Shown piece by piece: positions 27,873 through 36,709 of a stretch of 64,000 bases of DNA. How positions within the stretch are numbered: the stretch's first letter is position 1; each line of letters starts with the position of its first letter. Both the position numbers and the translations under genes were made by a program. The notes below the pieces were generated by a model. That model did no database searches. It saw only the letters and a program-made list of their open reading frames with translations, and had not been told where the DNA came from. The DNA comes from Odoribacter sp. AF15-53 (GTDB taxonomy: Bacteria > Bacteroidota > Bacteroidia > Bacteroidales > Marinifilaceae): contig NZ_QUHC01000005.1 of the NCBI RefSeq assembly GCF_003479425.1, positions 62,001-126,000 of the forward strand, read 5' to 3'.

Positions 27873-28147
27873 AATTTTAGTCTCCTATCTTTAAGTTCAA
27901 CATTTCAATTTTGGTTTGAACCCGGGTTCTTCGTGAACCCTGCGTTCGCTTATCTTTAGTGCAAAGTGCATGCCATTACGGTTTTAGGACTTTTTGTCAC
28001 GGGTATTATGTCAAATTTTCAGGAAGGCTGTCAAGGGGGTATAATAAAAAAAGTGGAGAGAGACATCCGAATTTGTGATATTAATTGTAGCTTTATGCAT
28101 TATTTATTAAATGGATATAGATAAACTTAATGACGAATATGCATAGT

Positions 28148-29026
28148 ATGAAAAGAAACTACAATTGGGCTAAAGTAACCCTTGTTTTGGGGGGGATACT
28201 TGGCTTGGGCTGGCTTTCAACTCCCGTGACGGCACGGGATATGGAGATACGTATGGTGGATGAGGACACTACGATCGTGGTGGTTGCTGAGGTGCAACCC
28301 GAGTTTAACGGGAATCTGAATCAGTGGATCGGGGAAAACGTGCAGTATCCCCAGGAAGCTTACGAGAAGCAGATTGACGGGCGAGTGTTTATTACCTTTG
28401 TGATCGAGAAAGATGGTTCCGTGTTGCGTGCGAGAGTTGCCCGTTCCGCACATCCGCTTTTGGATGCTGAGGCCTTGCGGGTGATTTCGGGGATGCCGAA
28501 ATGGAAACCGGCCATGTCTGGTGGGAAAGCCGTACGTTTCGAGAAAACTTTACCGATTACGTTTAAATATACCCCGCAGGAAACGGTATTGACTTTTGAA
28601 GAGTATTTGAAAAACTTGGAGGAAGAACGAGTGATGCTGGAGAAAGGTGAAAAGATGAATCTGGAAGATATGGCCCGGCGGGTGAATGCTTTTAAAGAGC
28701 AATTGGGCGATGATGCCACTTTGCGTAAAATGTTGCTGGAAAAGAGTCAGTCGATCAAGGGACAAATTGATAGTACAGTGAAAGCTCAAACGAAAGTGTT
28801 GAAGTTGAAAAAGAATGACGTGAAGGAATTGACGAAGATTTACGAGGATGAGATTGATGCGAAGATCAAGTTAATCGAAAGTCTGGGTACTGATCAGTTT
28901 ATCAGTTATTTCGTGGAATCGGAACTTGAAATGAGAAAGATCGAGATGGACAAGATGTTGAAGATTAAAGATCTTTTGAAAGATCGTTTCAAATTGTATT
29001 TCGAGAATTATATCTTGAGGCCATAG
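28148..29026 (+). CDS. TonB C-terminal-domain protein with unusual C-terminal helical extension
   Basis: An N-terminal hydrophobic segment (KVTLVLGGILGLGWLSTPVTA; signal or anchor) is followed directly by a TonB C-terminal domain (about 45-145): VQPEFNGNLNQWIGENVQYPQEAYEKQIDGRVFITFVIEKDGSV and ALRVISGMPKWKPA. About 150 residues of charged helical sequence follow. Normal TonB proteins have a proline-rich linker before a terminal TonB domain; here there is no proline spacer and the domain is internal. ATG 28148 is chosen. ATGs at 28130 and 28139 are in frame, but a tiny ORF (28111-28146, MDIDKLNDEYA) ends one base before 28148, suggesting coupled initiation. It may energise or link SusC transporters; this is inference. 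Confidence 0.8.
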   Translation: MKRNYNWAKVTLVLGGILGLGWLSTPVTARDMEIRMVDEDTTIVVVAEVQPEFNGNLNQWIGENVQYPQEAYEKQIDGRVFITFVIEKDGSVLRARVARSAHPLLDAEALRVISGMPKWKPAMSGGKAVRFEKTLPITFKYTPQETVLTFEEYLKNLEEERVMLEKGEKMNLEDMARRVNAFKEQLGDDATLRKMLLEKSQSIKGQIDSTVKAQTKVLKLKKNDVKELTKIYEDEIDAKIKLIESLGTDQFISYFVESELEMRKIEMDKMLKIKDLLKDRFKLYFENYILRP

Positions 29027-29044
29027 ATAAAGAAAGTAAATATT

Positions 29045-29075
29045 AAACCGGGGTTTATAATCCCGGTTTATTTTT
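29045..29075 (+). terminator. Intrinsic terminator after the TonB-domain gene
   Basis: The stem AAACCGGG / CCCGGTTT (29045-29052 with 29062-29069) can be extended by one G-T pair, with a 7-nt loop and ATTTTTG after it. It isolates the following sigma gene. Confidence 0.85.
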
Positions 29076-29118
29076 GCCATTATTTTTGTTAAAGGCATGT
29101 ATCGCTCCGTATTTTTAT

Positions 29119-29126
29119 TATATTTG
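29119..29126 (+). promoter_or_regulatory. Candidate -7 box (TATATTTG) for the second ECF sigma gene
   Basis: An exact TAnnTTTG match lies 21 bp before ATG 29148. No TTTG is found at the expected -33 spacing. It supports ATG 29148 over GTG 29139 only weakly. Confidence 0.45.
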
Positions 29127-29147
29127 GAGCAATAATGGGTGAAAAGG

Positions 29148-29729
29148 ATGCCACAGTCGGATAAAAATATTTTAGATCTTGTACATCGGGACAAGAGTGC
29201 GGGTATACGGCAGTTATTTGGCCGCTATTACCGGCCTTTGGTGTTGTATGCCGATGAGTATTTGAAAGATCAGGCCGCTGCAGAAGATATCGTGCAGGAA
29301 TTATTCGTGAAATTGTGGGAGGAGGATTACTTGTTGAAGATAGCAAATACCTCGTTGGGAGCCTATCTTTATTCGGCGGTGAGGAATCGCTGTTATTCTT
29401 ATATTAGACAGAAGGATGTGTTGCGCAGGACAAAGGAATTAGACCATGTTGATATTCCGGTTGAATGGGTGGCCGACGTGGACGAAGAACGGATTGATCG
29501 GGTAATGAAAGAGATGGAAGAGTTACCGGGCAGAACTCGTCAGGTTGTGGAATGTGTTATGTTGCGAAATTTGAAGTACCGGGAAGTGGCAGAAGAACTG
29601 GGTATATCAATCAATACCGTGAAATTCTTGTTGAAGGAAGGTACGAAACGTTTACGAGATCGGCTGAAAATTTTAGGGGTGGACGTCTTTTTTTTCTTTT
29701 GGGGGCATATCTCTAGAAAGCGTCATTAA
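29148..29729 (+). CDS. ECF RNA polymerase sigma factor (FecI-like), locus 3
   Basis: Region 2 is LFGRYYRPLVLYADEYLKDQAAAEDIVQELFVKLWEED. Region 4 is LPGRTRQVVECVMLRNLKYREVAEELGISINTVKFLLKEGTKRLRDRL, with a clear helix-turn-helix. Length is about 193 residues. The C-terminal tail is strikingly aromatic (LGVDVFFFFWGHISRKRH), like the hydrophobic ends of the other two ECF sigmas here. The FecR gene follows 75 bp later. It is expected to transcribe the SusC operon at 31046-43537 in response to its ligand. Confidence 0.93.
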   Translation: MPQSDKNILDLVHRDKSAGIRQLFGRYYRPLVLYADEYLKDQAAAEDIVQELFVKLWEEDYLLKIANTSLGAYLYSAVRNRCYSYIRQKDVLRRTKELDHVDIPVEWVADVDEERIDRVMKEMEELPGRTRQVVECVMLRNLKYREVAEELGISINTVKFLLKEGTKRLRDRLKILGVDVFFFFWGHISRKRH

Positions 29730-29804
29730 TTTTTTTATAAAAAAATCGGAAAATCACCTACCCGTTTTTTCTTTTTTCTAGTCTTACTGGTAAAATAGAA
29801 AAAT

Positions 29805-30953
29805 ATGAGATTACCGGAAGAGATATATGAAATTGTTTTGGCTCGCTTAACGGGAGAAATCAAACCGGAACAGGAGGTTTTGTTTCAGTTATGGTTGAAA
29901 GAAAGCGAACAAAATCACCGGGAGTATCGGGAATTTTGTGCTTTGTGGTACAGTGCCCGTTGGGGAAATCAGCGGGAAAATGTAAACAGAAACTCTGGAT
30001 GGAAACGAATAGTCCAAGTCCGTCAAAAACAAAAGCGTCGTCGCTTGTTCGTACGGATTTCGGTTGCGGCTTCTATTATTTTGACTATAGGAATTTCCTG
30101 GTTGTTCTGGCCGCAAGAGAATAGGGTACGGGTGGCAGAACACGAGTCTGTTTGGAATAAAGCCGATGTTACATTGATCCTGTCCTCTGGCGATAAAGTG
30201 AGCGTGAAAAATATGCGGGATAACGAGATTCAAGAAAAGGGTGTCGTGATCCGTTCAGATTCTTCTTATCTGGAATACCGGAAGAGCGAAGCGATAACAT
30301 CGGATGTCATGACGTATAATGAACTGGTCATTCCGAAGTGTGGAGAGTATCGTTTACGTTTGGCGGACGGGAGTTTGGTGATAATGAACTCCGAATCAAG
30401 ATTACGTTTCCCAGTTGAATTTTCGGGGGCTAAGCGAGAAGTATATTTGGAAGGAGAGGCTTGTTTCGAGGTGGCGAAAGATACGGAGAAACCTTTTATC
30501 GTGCACACGGCGAAAGCGGATGTGCGGGTATTGGGAACGGTATTTAATGTTTCAGCTTATTCGGGAGAAATAAATACGAAAGTGACTCTTGTGAACGGGA
30601 AAGTACAGGTAAATGCGGGGAGCGTGGAGAAATTATTGATTCCCGATCAGCAATTTGTGTTGAATAACGAGACTTCAGAGATTGTGGTTCGGGAAGTAGA
30701 TGCCCAAAACTATATTGCCTGGACGGACGGTTTATTTCGTTTTGATGCCATGCCGTTGGGACAATTGATGATTCGATTGGGGCGCTGGTATGATATTACT
30801 TACGAATTCAAGGACGTGTCGTTGCAAAACCTGCGATTCACGGGAGGTTTCCGTAAGTATGATGATATTCGCCATATCGTGGGTATGATCGGGGAAATCA
30901 CAAATGTGGCCTTTAAGGTGGACGGAAATAAAGTGATAATAGATAAAAAGTAG
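29805..30953 (+). CDS. FecR-family anti-sigma factor, locus 3
   Basis: This 382-residue single-pass inner-membrane protein has a cytosolic N-terminus (1-80, rich in charged residues, with KQKRRR before the membrane) and a membrane helix at about 81-103 (FVRISVAASIILTIGISWLFW). The periplasmic FecR domain (about 175-270) shows VIPKCGEYRLRLADGSLVIMNSESRLRFP and VRVLGTVFNVSAY. The DUF4974-type C-terminal domain (about 310-382) shows FDAMPLGQLMIRLGRWYDITYEF. The usual VPKGGE motif reads IPKCGE, introducing a cysteine, which is unusual. It sits between its sigma factor and SusC. Confidence 0.94.
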   Translation: MRLPEEIYEIVLARLTGEIKPEQEVLFQLWLKESEQNHREYREFCALWYSARWGNQRENVNRNSGWKRIVQVRQKQKRRRLFVRISVAASIILTIGISWLFWPQENRVRVAEHESVWNKADVTLILSSGDKVSVKNMRDNEIQEKGVVIRSDSSYLEYRKSEAITSDVMTYNELVIPKCGEYRLRLADGSLVIMNSESRLRFPVEFSGAKREVYLEGEACFEVAKDTEKPFIVHTAKADVRVLGTVFNVSAYSGEINTKVTLVNGKVQVNAGSVEKLLIPDQQFVLNNETSEIVVREVDAQNYIAWTDGLFRFDAMPLGQLMIRLGRWYDITYEFKDVSLQNLRFTGGFRKYDDIRHIVGMIGEITNVAFKVDGNKVIIDKK

Positions 30954-30962
30954 AAAAATGAA

Positions 30963-30993
30963 AATCGGGTAATGCTACCAACATTACCCGGTT
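30963..30993 (+). other. Hairpin in the FecR-SusC intergenic region, locus 3
   Basis: CGGGTAATG (30966-30974) pairs with CATTACCCG (30982-30990). The stem extends outward to 12 bp including a G-T pair. The loop is CTACCAA and no T-run follows. It is in the same place as the hairpin at 18189-18222, so a shared role in separating regulator and transporter expression is plausible. Confidence 0.7.
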
Positions 30994-31045
30994 ATATCTC
31001 CCTTGGGGAAGGGTAGATAATTGTAGAACTTAATAATACAAATGT

Positions 31046-34000
31046 ATGAAAAAAAGTCGAAAGTATCGACCTGTATTGTCAAAAAACAGGTCGTGGAAAA
31101 TCTGTACGATTATGAGATTAACTTTGTTTATGAGTATTTTTTTCGTGTTTACCTCGTACGGTGGGGTGTTGTCGCAACAGCGGGTAAATATGAATTTAGG
31201 TGAGACAACGATCAAAGAGGCGTTGACTGAATTTCAGCGTTTGACGCATAAGATCGTGATTTATAGTGACGACAATTTCGAGGCGGCCCGTAAAGTGATG
31301 GCGAATTTCAAAGATGTCGATGTTGAACTATTCTTGAATACTCTTCTGAAAGGGAGCGGGATGACCTATAAGTTGATGGAAGATTATATCCTGATCCTTC
31401 CTTCAAAACTCACGGCTGCCGATTCGTTGGGTAAGCTCAAGAGGTACACGATCAAAGGTATCGTGAAAGATTCGAAAGGGGACGTGATTCCGGGGGTAAC
31501 CGTTTTGATCAAGGGAACGACTGTCGGGGTTGCAACCGGGATTGACGGGAAGTTCGAGTTGACCACAACCGATTCGAGTAAATTGGTTCTTGTATTTTCT
31601 TTCGTGGGTATGCAAACCGTGGAGGTGAAGTATTCCGGACAGGCTGCCATCAACGTGACGATGAAAGAAGAGGTAGGCGAGTTGGAAGATGTCGTTGTGA
31701 CCGGGTATGCCAACGTGAAAAAGTCCAGTTTTACGGGAAACTCTATTCAAGTTTCAAAAGATGAATTGATGAGAGTTTCCAGTCGAAATGTGATCGACGC
31801 CTTGCAAGTATTTGATCCCTCGTTGCGAATGATAAAAAACAATATTATGGGTTCCGACCCGAATACCCTGCCTGAGTTTTATGTTCGGGGACAATCGGGA
31901 ATCGGGGTGATGGAGTTGGATAAAGATTTGTCACAAACCTCATTGCAGAACAATCCGAACGCTCCCATTTTTATCATGGACGGGTTCGAGGTGAGTATAG
32001 AAAAAGTGTATGATTTCGATGTCAACCGGATTGCCAGTATGACCATATTAAAAGATGCGGCGGCAACGGCAATTTACGGTTCCCGTGCGGCAAACGGGGT
32101 AATCGTGATCGAGACGATCGCGCCGGAAGCAGGTAAGTTGAAAGTGGCTTATAATTTTACGGCTACCGTGACGGCTCCTGACTTGTCTGATTATAACCTG
32201 ATGAACGCGAGAGAAAAACTGGCCGCCGAAACTGCCGCCGGCTTCTTTACTCCGGGAGAGAATGCCTCTTCTGCCGATAGAAATGCCTTGGAACGGGAAC
32301 GCTTGTTAAAACAGAGTCGGGTTGATCGTGGCGTGAATACTTATTGGCTTTCCAAGCCTCTGCAAACGGAATTTAATCATAAACACAGCCTGTATATCGA
32401 TGGAGGATCACAAGATGTACGTGTGGGGATTGATTTGCGGTATGATGCACAGGGTGGGGTAATGAAGGGTTCTTCCCGGGATAAAATCGGGGCCGGCTTC
32501 TACGTGGATTACCGTATGAAAAAATTGCAGATAAAGAATTACGTGACCTATAATGAAGTAAAGGCTACGGCCTCTCCTTACGGTAACTTTGCCGATTATG
32601 CAAATAAGTTACCTTATGACTTGTATAAAGACGAGAATGGAAATTACGTGAGAACCTTGCAACAAGAGTATGGTAACGGTTGGCATGGTAGCCCCGGTGA
32701 TTTGAAAAATCCCTTGTATGAGGCAAAAGTATTGTCAAATTACAGTCAGAATGGTTATTATGAATTTGCTGATGAATTAAGTTTGAATTGGTATATCCTA
32801 GATAATTTGCAATTGAAAGGACAGTTTAAGGCGATGCAATACGTGTCGGATTCTGAGGACTTTATTGATCCGTTGTCCGGTAAATATGCCGTGAATACTG
32901 CGTTACCGGGAGAATTGACTCTTTCCGAAGAGAAGAGGACTCAATTTAGTTCCAATCTGTTCATGAATTACGTGGCATCAATAAATAAGCATCAGATTAA
33001 TGGTTCGCTGGGGTTGAATACATTGGAGAATATAGCCAAAGGTTCAACGGATTATTATAAAGGATTTCCCTCCGGTCATTTGAATTCCCCGGAATATGCG
33101 GCAGAACATGCCAAGAAATCAACTTTCACGGATAATCACACTCGTTTGTTTGGGGCTTTTTTCTCGGTAAACTACACGTATAATGATGTGTATTTGTTTG
33201 ATGCTTCTTGTCGTTTGGACGGTTCTTCCGAATTTGGGGCCGATAAGAAATACGCACCTTTCTGGTCTTCGGGTGTCGGGATGAATATTCATAATTACGA
33301 GTGGATGAAAAAATATCCCGTGTTGAGTAAATTGAAAATAAGAGGTACTTACGGTTCGACGGGTAAAACGAATTTCCCCTCCTATGCGGCCAAGAACAGT
33401 TATGACTTGATGGAAGATTGGTATGAGACAGGGAGCGGGGTTATCTTGCGTTATTATGGGAATAAGAACCTGACTTGGGAGAAAACCAACACGGTGGACT
33501 TGGGAATTGACCTTGGATTTTTGAATGATGCTTATACTCTGACATTTTCATGGTATAATAAAATGACGAAAGATTTGATTACCAGCGTGACAGTTCCTAC
33601 TTCCACGGGATTTGCCTCTTATATGGATAATATGGGAGAAGTCCGGAACCGGGGATTTGAATTGGATTTGCGTGCGGAACTTGTGAAACGGAAAGATTGG
33701 TTGATTGTATTCTGGGGAAATATGGCCCACAATAAGAATCGTATCATGAAAATTTCGGATGCATTGAAGGCTTATAATGAACGGGTGAATGAGGAGTTTG
33801 CGAAATACGAGCAACAGGGATTGGCGAATCAACAAAACGAGAAATATGCGAAACCCGTGTTGCAATACGTGGAAGGAGGTTCCATGACCTCGATCTTCGG
33901 AATGCGTTCATTGGGGATTAACCCGGCAGATGGAGAGGAGATTTTTATGCGGGCCAACGGATCGATATCTTATACATGGCAGTCTCAGGACCAGCAAATT

Positions 34001-34471
34001 ATAGGTAACACGGAGCCTAAAGCACAGGGGGCATTCGGTATAAATGCTCAATATAAAAATTTCTCGTTATTCGCGAGTCTCATGTACGAGTTCGGTGGTG
34101 ACGAGTATAACCAGACTTTGGTGACGAAGGTGGAAAGTGTGGATTTGAAGAATAAGAATGCGGATCGTCGGGTGTTGACCGACCGTTGGCAAAAGCCGGG
34201 CGATAAGACGAAATACAAGAAGATACAAGCAAATAACGTGATGACTCGTCCGACTTCGAGATTTGTGCAGAAATACAATAACCTGAAGTTTAATTCTCTT
34301 ACCGTGTCTTATGATTTCGACCGGGCTTTGCTTCAAAGAATAGGGTTGAGTACGATGAGGGCGCAATTTTCGATGAAGGATGTTTTCAATGTTTCCAGTG
34401 TAGAACAAGAACGAGGACTATCCTACCCGTTTGCCCGGACTTTTGATTTTAGTTTGAATATCAGTTTCTAA
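31046..34471 (+). CDS. SusC/RagA-family TonB-dependent transporter with STN domain, locus 3
   Basis: This complete 1141-residue transporter has a basic N-terminal extension before the signal segment (MRLTLFMSIFFVFTSYGGVL at about 23-42). The STN domain is at about 45-115 (VNMNLGETTIKEALTEFQRL...YILILPS). A carboxypeptidase-regulatory-like domain follows (about 130-210, IKGIVKDSKGDVIPGVTVLIKG), then a TonB box (EDVVVTGYANVKK), a plug with FYVRGQSG and IFIMDGFEV, and the SusC signature LKDAAATAIYGSRAANGVIV. The barrel closes with FDFSLNISF. Its C-terminal half is a close relative of the partial SusC at 1-1650. SusD follows after 13 bp. An inner ATG (31112) would give a shorter signal peptide. 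Confidence 0.96.
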   Translation: MKKSRKYRPVLSKNRSWKICTIMRLTLFMSIFFVFTSYGGVLSQQRVNMNLGETTIKEALTEFQRLTHKIVIYSDDNFEAARKVMANFKDVDVELFLNTLLKGSGMTYKLMEDYILILPSKLTAADSLGKLKRYTIKGIVKDSKGDVIPGVTVLIKGTTVGVATGIDGKFELTTTDSSKLVLVFSFVGMQTVEVKYSGQAAINVTMKEEVGELEDVVVTGYANVKKSSFTGNSIQVSKDELMRVSSRNVIDALQVFDPSLRMIKNNIMGSDPNTLPEFYVRGQSGIGVMELDKDLSQTSLQNNPNAPIFIMDGFEVSIEKVYDFDVNRIASMTILKDAAATAIYGSRAANGVIVIETIAPEAGKLKVAYNFTATVTAPDLSDYNLMNAREKLAAETAAGFFTPGENASSADRNALERERLLKQSRVDRGVNTYWLSKPLQTEFNHKHSLYIDGGSQDVRVGIDLRYDAQGGVMKGSSRDKIGAGFYVDYRMKKLQIKNYVTYNEVKATASPYGNFADYANKLPYDLYKDENGNYVRTLQQEYGNGWHGSPGDLKNPLYEAKVLSNYSQNGYYEFADELSLNWYILDNLQLKGQFKAMQYVSDSEDFIDPLSGKYAVNTALPGELTLSEEKRTQFSSNLFMNYVASINKHQINGSLGLNTLENIAKGSTDYYKGFPSGHLNSPEYAAEHAKKSTFTDNHTRLFGAFFSVNYTYNDVYLFDASCRLDGSSEFGADKKYAPFWSSGVGMNIHNYEWMKKYPVLSKLKIRGTYGSTGKTNFPSYAAKNSYDLMEDWYETGSGVILRYYGNKNLTWEKTNTVDLGIDLGFLNDAYTLTFSWYNKMTKDLITSVTVPTSTGFASYMDNMGEVRNRGFELDLRAELVKRKDWLIVFWGNMAHNKNRIMKISDALKAYNERVNEEFAKYEQQGLANQQNEKYAKPVLQYVEGGSMTSIFGMRSLGINPADGEEIFMRANGSISYTWQSQDQQIIGNTEPKAQGAFGINAQYKNFSLFASLMYEFGGDEYNQTLVTKVESVDLKNKNADRRVLTDRWQKPGDKTKYKKIQANNVMTRPTSRFVQKYNNLKFNSLTVSYDFDRALLQRIGLSTMRAQFSMKDVFNVSSVEQERGLSYPFARTFDFSLNISF

Positions 34472-34484
34472 AAACAGATAGATT

Positions 34485-35960
34485 ATGAGAAAATACAGGT
34501 ATATAAGCATGGTGTTGTTAGCCGTTATGGGACTGACTTCCTGTAATAAATGGCTGGATGTGAACCCGAAAGACAAGATCGTGGATGAAAGTTTGTTTAG
34601 TGACTATCGCGGATTCCGGAATTCGTTGAACGGTATCTATCAGGAAATGGTGTCCCCGGAACTTTACGGGCGGGAATTGAGCTGGGGAATGGCGAGTGCT
34701 TTGGGACAAGATTATTCGACGGAAGAATCTGGGGCGGTGTATAAAGAGGTGCAGAAATATAATTTTGAAAATGCCTCTGTAAAAAATGTTACGGCATCTA
34801 TTTGGACGAAAGCTTATAATATTATTGCCAATTGTAACAAATTGATCGAGGAAATCGAGAAACGGGATTCTTCCTTCTTTCCGGCGGGAGCTTCCGAGAA
34901 AGATTTGATTTTGGGAGAAGCCTTGGCAGTTCGGGCCATGTTACATTTTGATATTTTACGGTTGTTTGCTCCCGCACCGGTAACAAATGATACCGGGGAA
35001 TACATCCCTTACCGTAAAAACTATTCCGTTACTGATGAGCCTAAAGTGACCAATACGCTTGCTTTACAATATATCACGGAAGATTTGTTACGGGCCAAGG
35101 ATCTTGTTGCGAAGAACGATACGGTTGTCAACCGGGGTATGTTGTTGACGAATCATGACAATCGTTTTATCAATGGTTATTCGGCAGAAGGCGGGTTATT
35201 TTTCTGTTCCAGGGGAGTGCGTTTAAATTTCGTTGCGATTACGGGATTGTTGGCCCGGGTGTATTTGTATGCCGGCGATAAGATTAACGCGCAAAAATAT
35301 TCCGAGTTTATTTATAATCAGTATGCACCGAAAACCGGGGAGACCCGCCCGTGGAGTTTCACCAGTTCTAGCGATGTTTATCCGGCAAAGCAGGAGGATA
35401 GTTCGGTGAAATTGATAGAAGACTTGTTATTTGCCCTGTATGACAATCGTCTGGCGAGTAAAGTTGCCGATTATCAAACAAGTAATTATACCTCTCTCTA
35501 CCTGAATGGCCTGAAAGATTTGTTCACTCAGGAATTGGATCAAGATGATTATCGGGGTAATCTGATCATTTCCAGCAGTAACAAGGAAACCTGTGTCAAA
35601 TGGTTTGATTTAGGGACGACTACCGCCAATAATCAACGGCAGTACAAGTTTGTACCGATGATTCGGTTGAGCGAGATTTATTATATACTCAGCGAGTGTT
35701 ATGCTGCGAACGGATTCCCGGAAGATGCCGAGCGGGTGTTGAAAGAAGTTCGTTTTGCCCGGGATGCTAAAAGAGTGGTGACAGGCGCCCCTTCCGAGGA
35801 ATTCACGAAAGCTTTGATCTGGGAGGCCCGGAAGGAGTTTTTGACCGAGGGACAGACATTCTTTATGTTCAAGCGTTTGAATCGTTCGGTGACTTTGGGG
35901 AACCGGGTTATTCCAACTTCGTTCGTGTTGCCGAGACCGGATTCGGAAGACATTTATTAA
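34485..35960 (+). CDS. SusD/RagB-family lipoprotein, locus 3
   Basis: This 491-residue SusD has C20 in the lipobox GLTSC, followed by NKWLDVNPKDKIVDESLF. Family blocks are GFRNSLNGIYQEM, LILGEALAVRAMLHFDILRLFAPAP, FVPMIRLSEIYYILSECYA and the C-terminal EARKEFLTEGQTFFMFKRLN. It is a paralogue of the SusD at 1679-3196, sharing ELYGREL and the FAPAP block. It is within an operon with SusC (13 bp upstream) and the DUF4843-type gene (17 bp downstream). It is expected to bind the ligand at the surface. Confidence 0.95.
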   Translation: MRKYRYISMVLLAVMGLTSCNKWLDVNPKDKIVDESLFSDYRGFRNSLNGIYQEMVSPELYGRELSWGMASALGQDYSTEESGAVYKEVQKYNFENASVKNVTASIWTKAYNIIANCNKLIEEIEKRDSSFFPAGASEKDLILGEALAVRAMLHFDILRLFAPAPVTNDTGEYIPYRKNYSVTDEPKVTNTLALQYITEDLLRAKDLVAKNDTVVNRGMLLTNHDNRFINGYSAEGGLFFCSRGVRLNFVAITGLLARVYLYAGDKINAQKYSEFIYNQYAPKTGETRPWSFTSSSDVYPAKQEDSSVKLIEDLLFALYDNRLASKVADYQTSNYTSLYLNGLKDLFTQELDQDDYRGNLIISSSNKETCVKWFDLGTTTANNQRQYKFVPMIRLSEIYYILSECYAANGFPEDAERVLKEVRFARDAKRVVTGAPSEEFTKALIWEARKEFLTEGQTFFMFKRLNRSVTLGNRVIPTSFVLPRPDSEDIY

Positions 35961-35977
35961 TGTAAAAAATGGAGATT

Positions 35978-36667
35978 ATGAAATATTTTATCTATCTGGT
36001 GTTAATCGGTTTCTGTTTTCAGTCTTGTGAGAAACAGAATATAAAGCCTTATGGAAATGACCACTACGTGCAGTTCACTAAATTATATACGGATACATTA
36101 AATTGCTCGTTCTTCTTTTACGTGGATGATCAGGTTGATATCCCGTTGGAAATAAAACTAATAGGCGATGTCTTCACGGAAGATACCCCTCTTTCGTTGC
36201 TCGTGAACGAGCGGGAGACGACGGCTCCGGCTGCATTATTTGATTTACCCGAAACATTTACTTTTTCCAAGGGACAAATAAAAGATACTGTTTATTTGCG
36301 ATTGAATCGGGCGGGTATTGTTGAAGGAGATAAAACCGTTTATTCATTGGTCGTTGACATTATAAATAACGATCATATTCTGGTCGGGGAACCCAATTAT
36401 TCCCGGCGGGTGTTGATGGTTTCGAATGTCGTGACAAAACCGGACTGGTGGAATGCCGAAACGGAGAAAGCCTTGGGGAAATACACGTTGAAAAAGTTTA
36501 CGAAATTCAAAGAAGTTACTCAAGTAGGTGATTTGACGGGATGGACGTGGAATGCGAAACGGATTATCGCCTTGGAGTTCAAAAACTACCTGAGAAAATA
36601 CGAGCCGGAGTACACGGATGAGGATGGGTCTATTATGTGGAAAAATCTTCCGGTAATGGGTTCGTGA
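35978..36667 (+). CDS. DUF4843-type lipoprotein, locus 3
   Basis: This lipoprotein has about 229 residues. ATG 35978 is chosen because GGAG lies just upstream at 35971-35974; ATG 35969 is in frame and also possible. The signal ends at FQSC (C17), followed by EKQNIKPY. The body is beta-rich (FFFYVDDQVDIPLEIKLIGDVFTEDTPLSLLV) with PDWWNAETEKALGKYTLKKF near residue 150, parallel to PLWWTTEVKEAYLGTYSYKKL in 3214-3936. It occupies the same position in the same gene order as that paralogue. It has no enzymatic motif and is probably a structural or binding accessory of the SusC/SusD complex. Confidence 0.8.
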   Translation: MKYFIYLVLIGFCFQSCEKQNIKPYGNDHYVQFTKLYTDTLNCSFFFYVDDQVDIPLEIKLIGDVFTEDTPLSLLVNERETTAPAALFDLPETFTFSKGQIKDTVYLRLNRAGIVEGDKTVYSLVVDIINNDHILVGEPNYSRRVLMVSNVVTKPDWWNAETEKALGKYTLKKFTKFKEVTQVGDLTGWTWNAKRIIALEFKNYLRKYEPEYTDEDGSIMWKNLPVMGS

Positions 36668-36709
36668 CCGTGGAACGAGAATAATTTGTTGAATGTAAAA
36701 TAAAGATCC

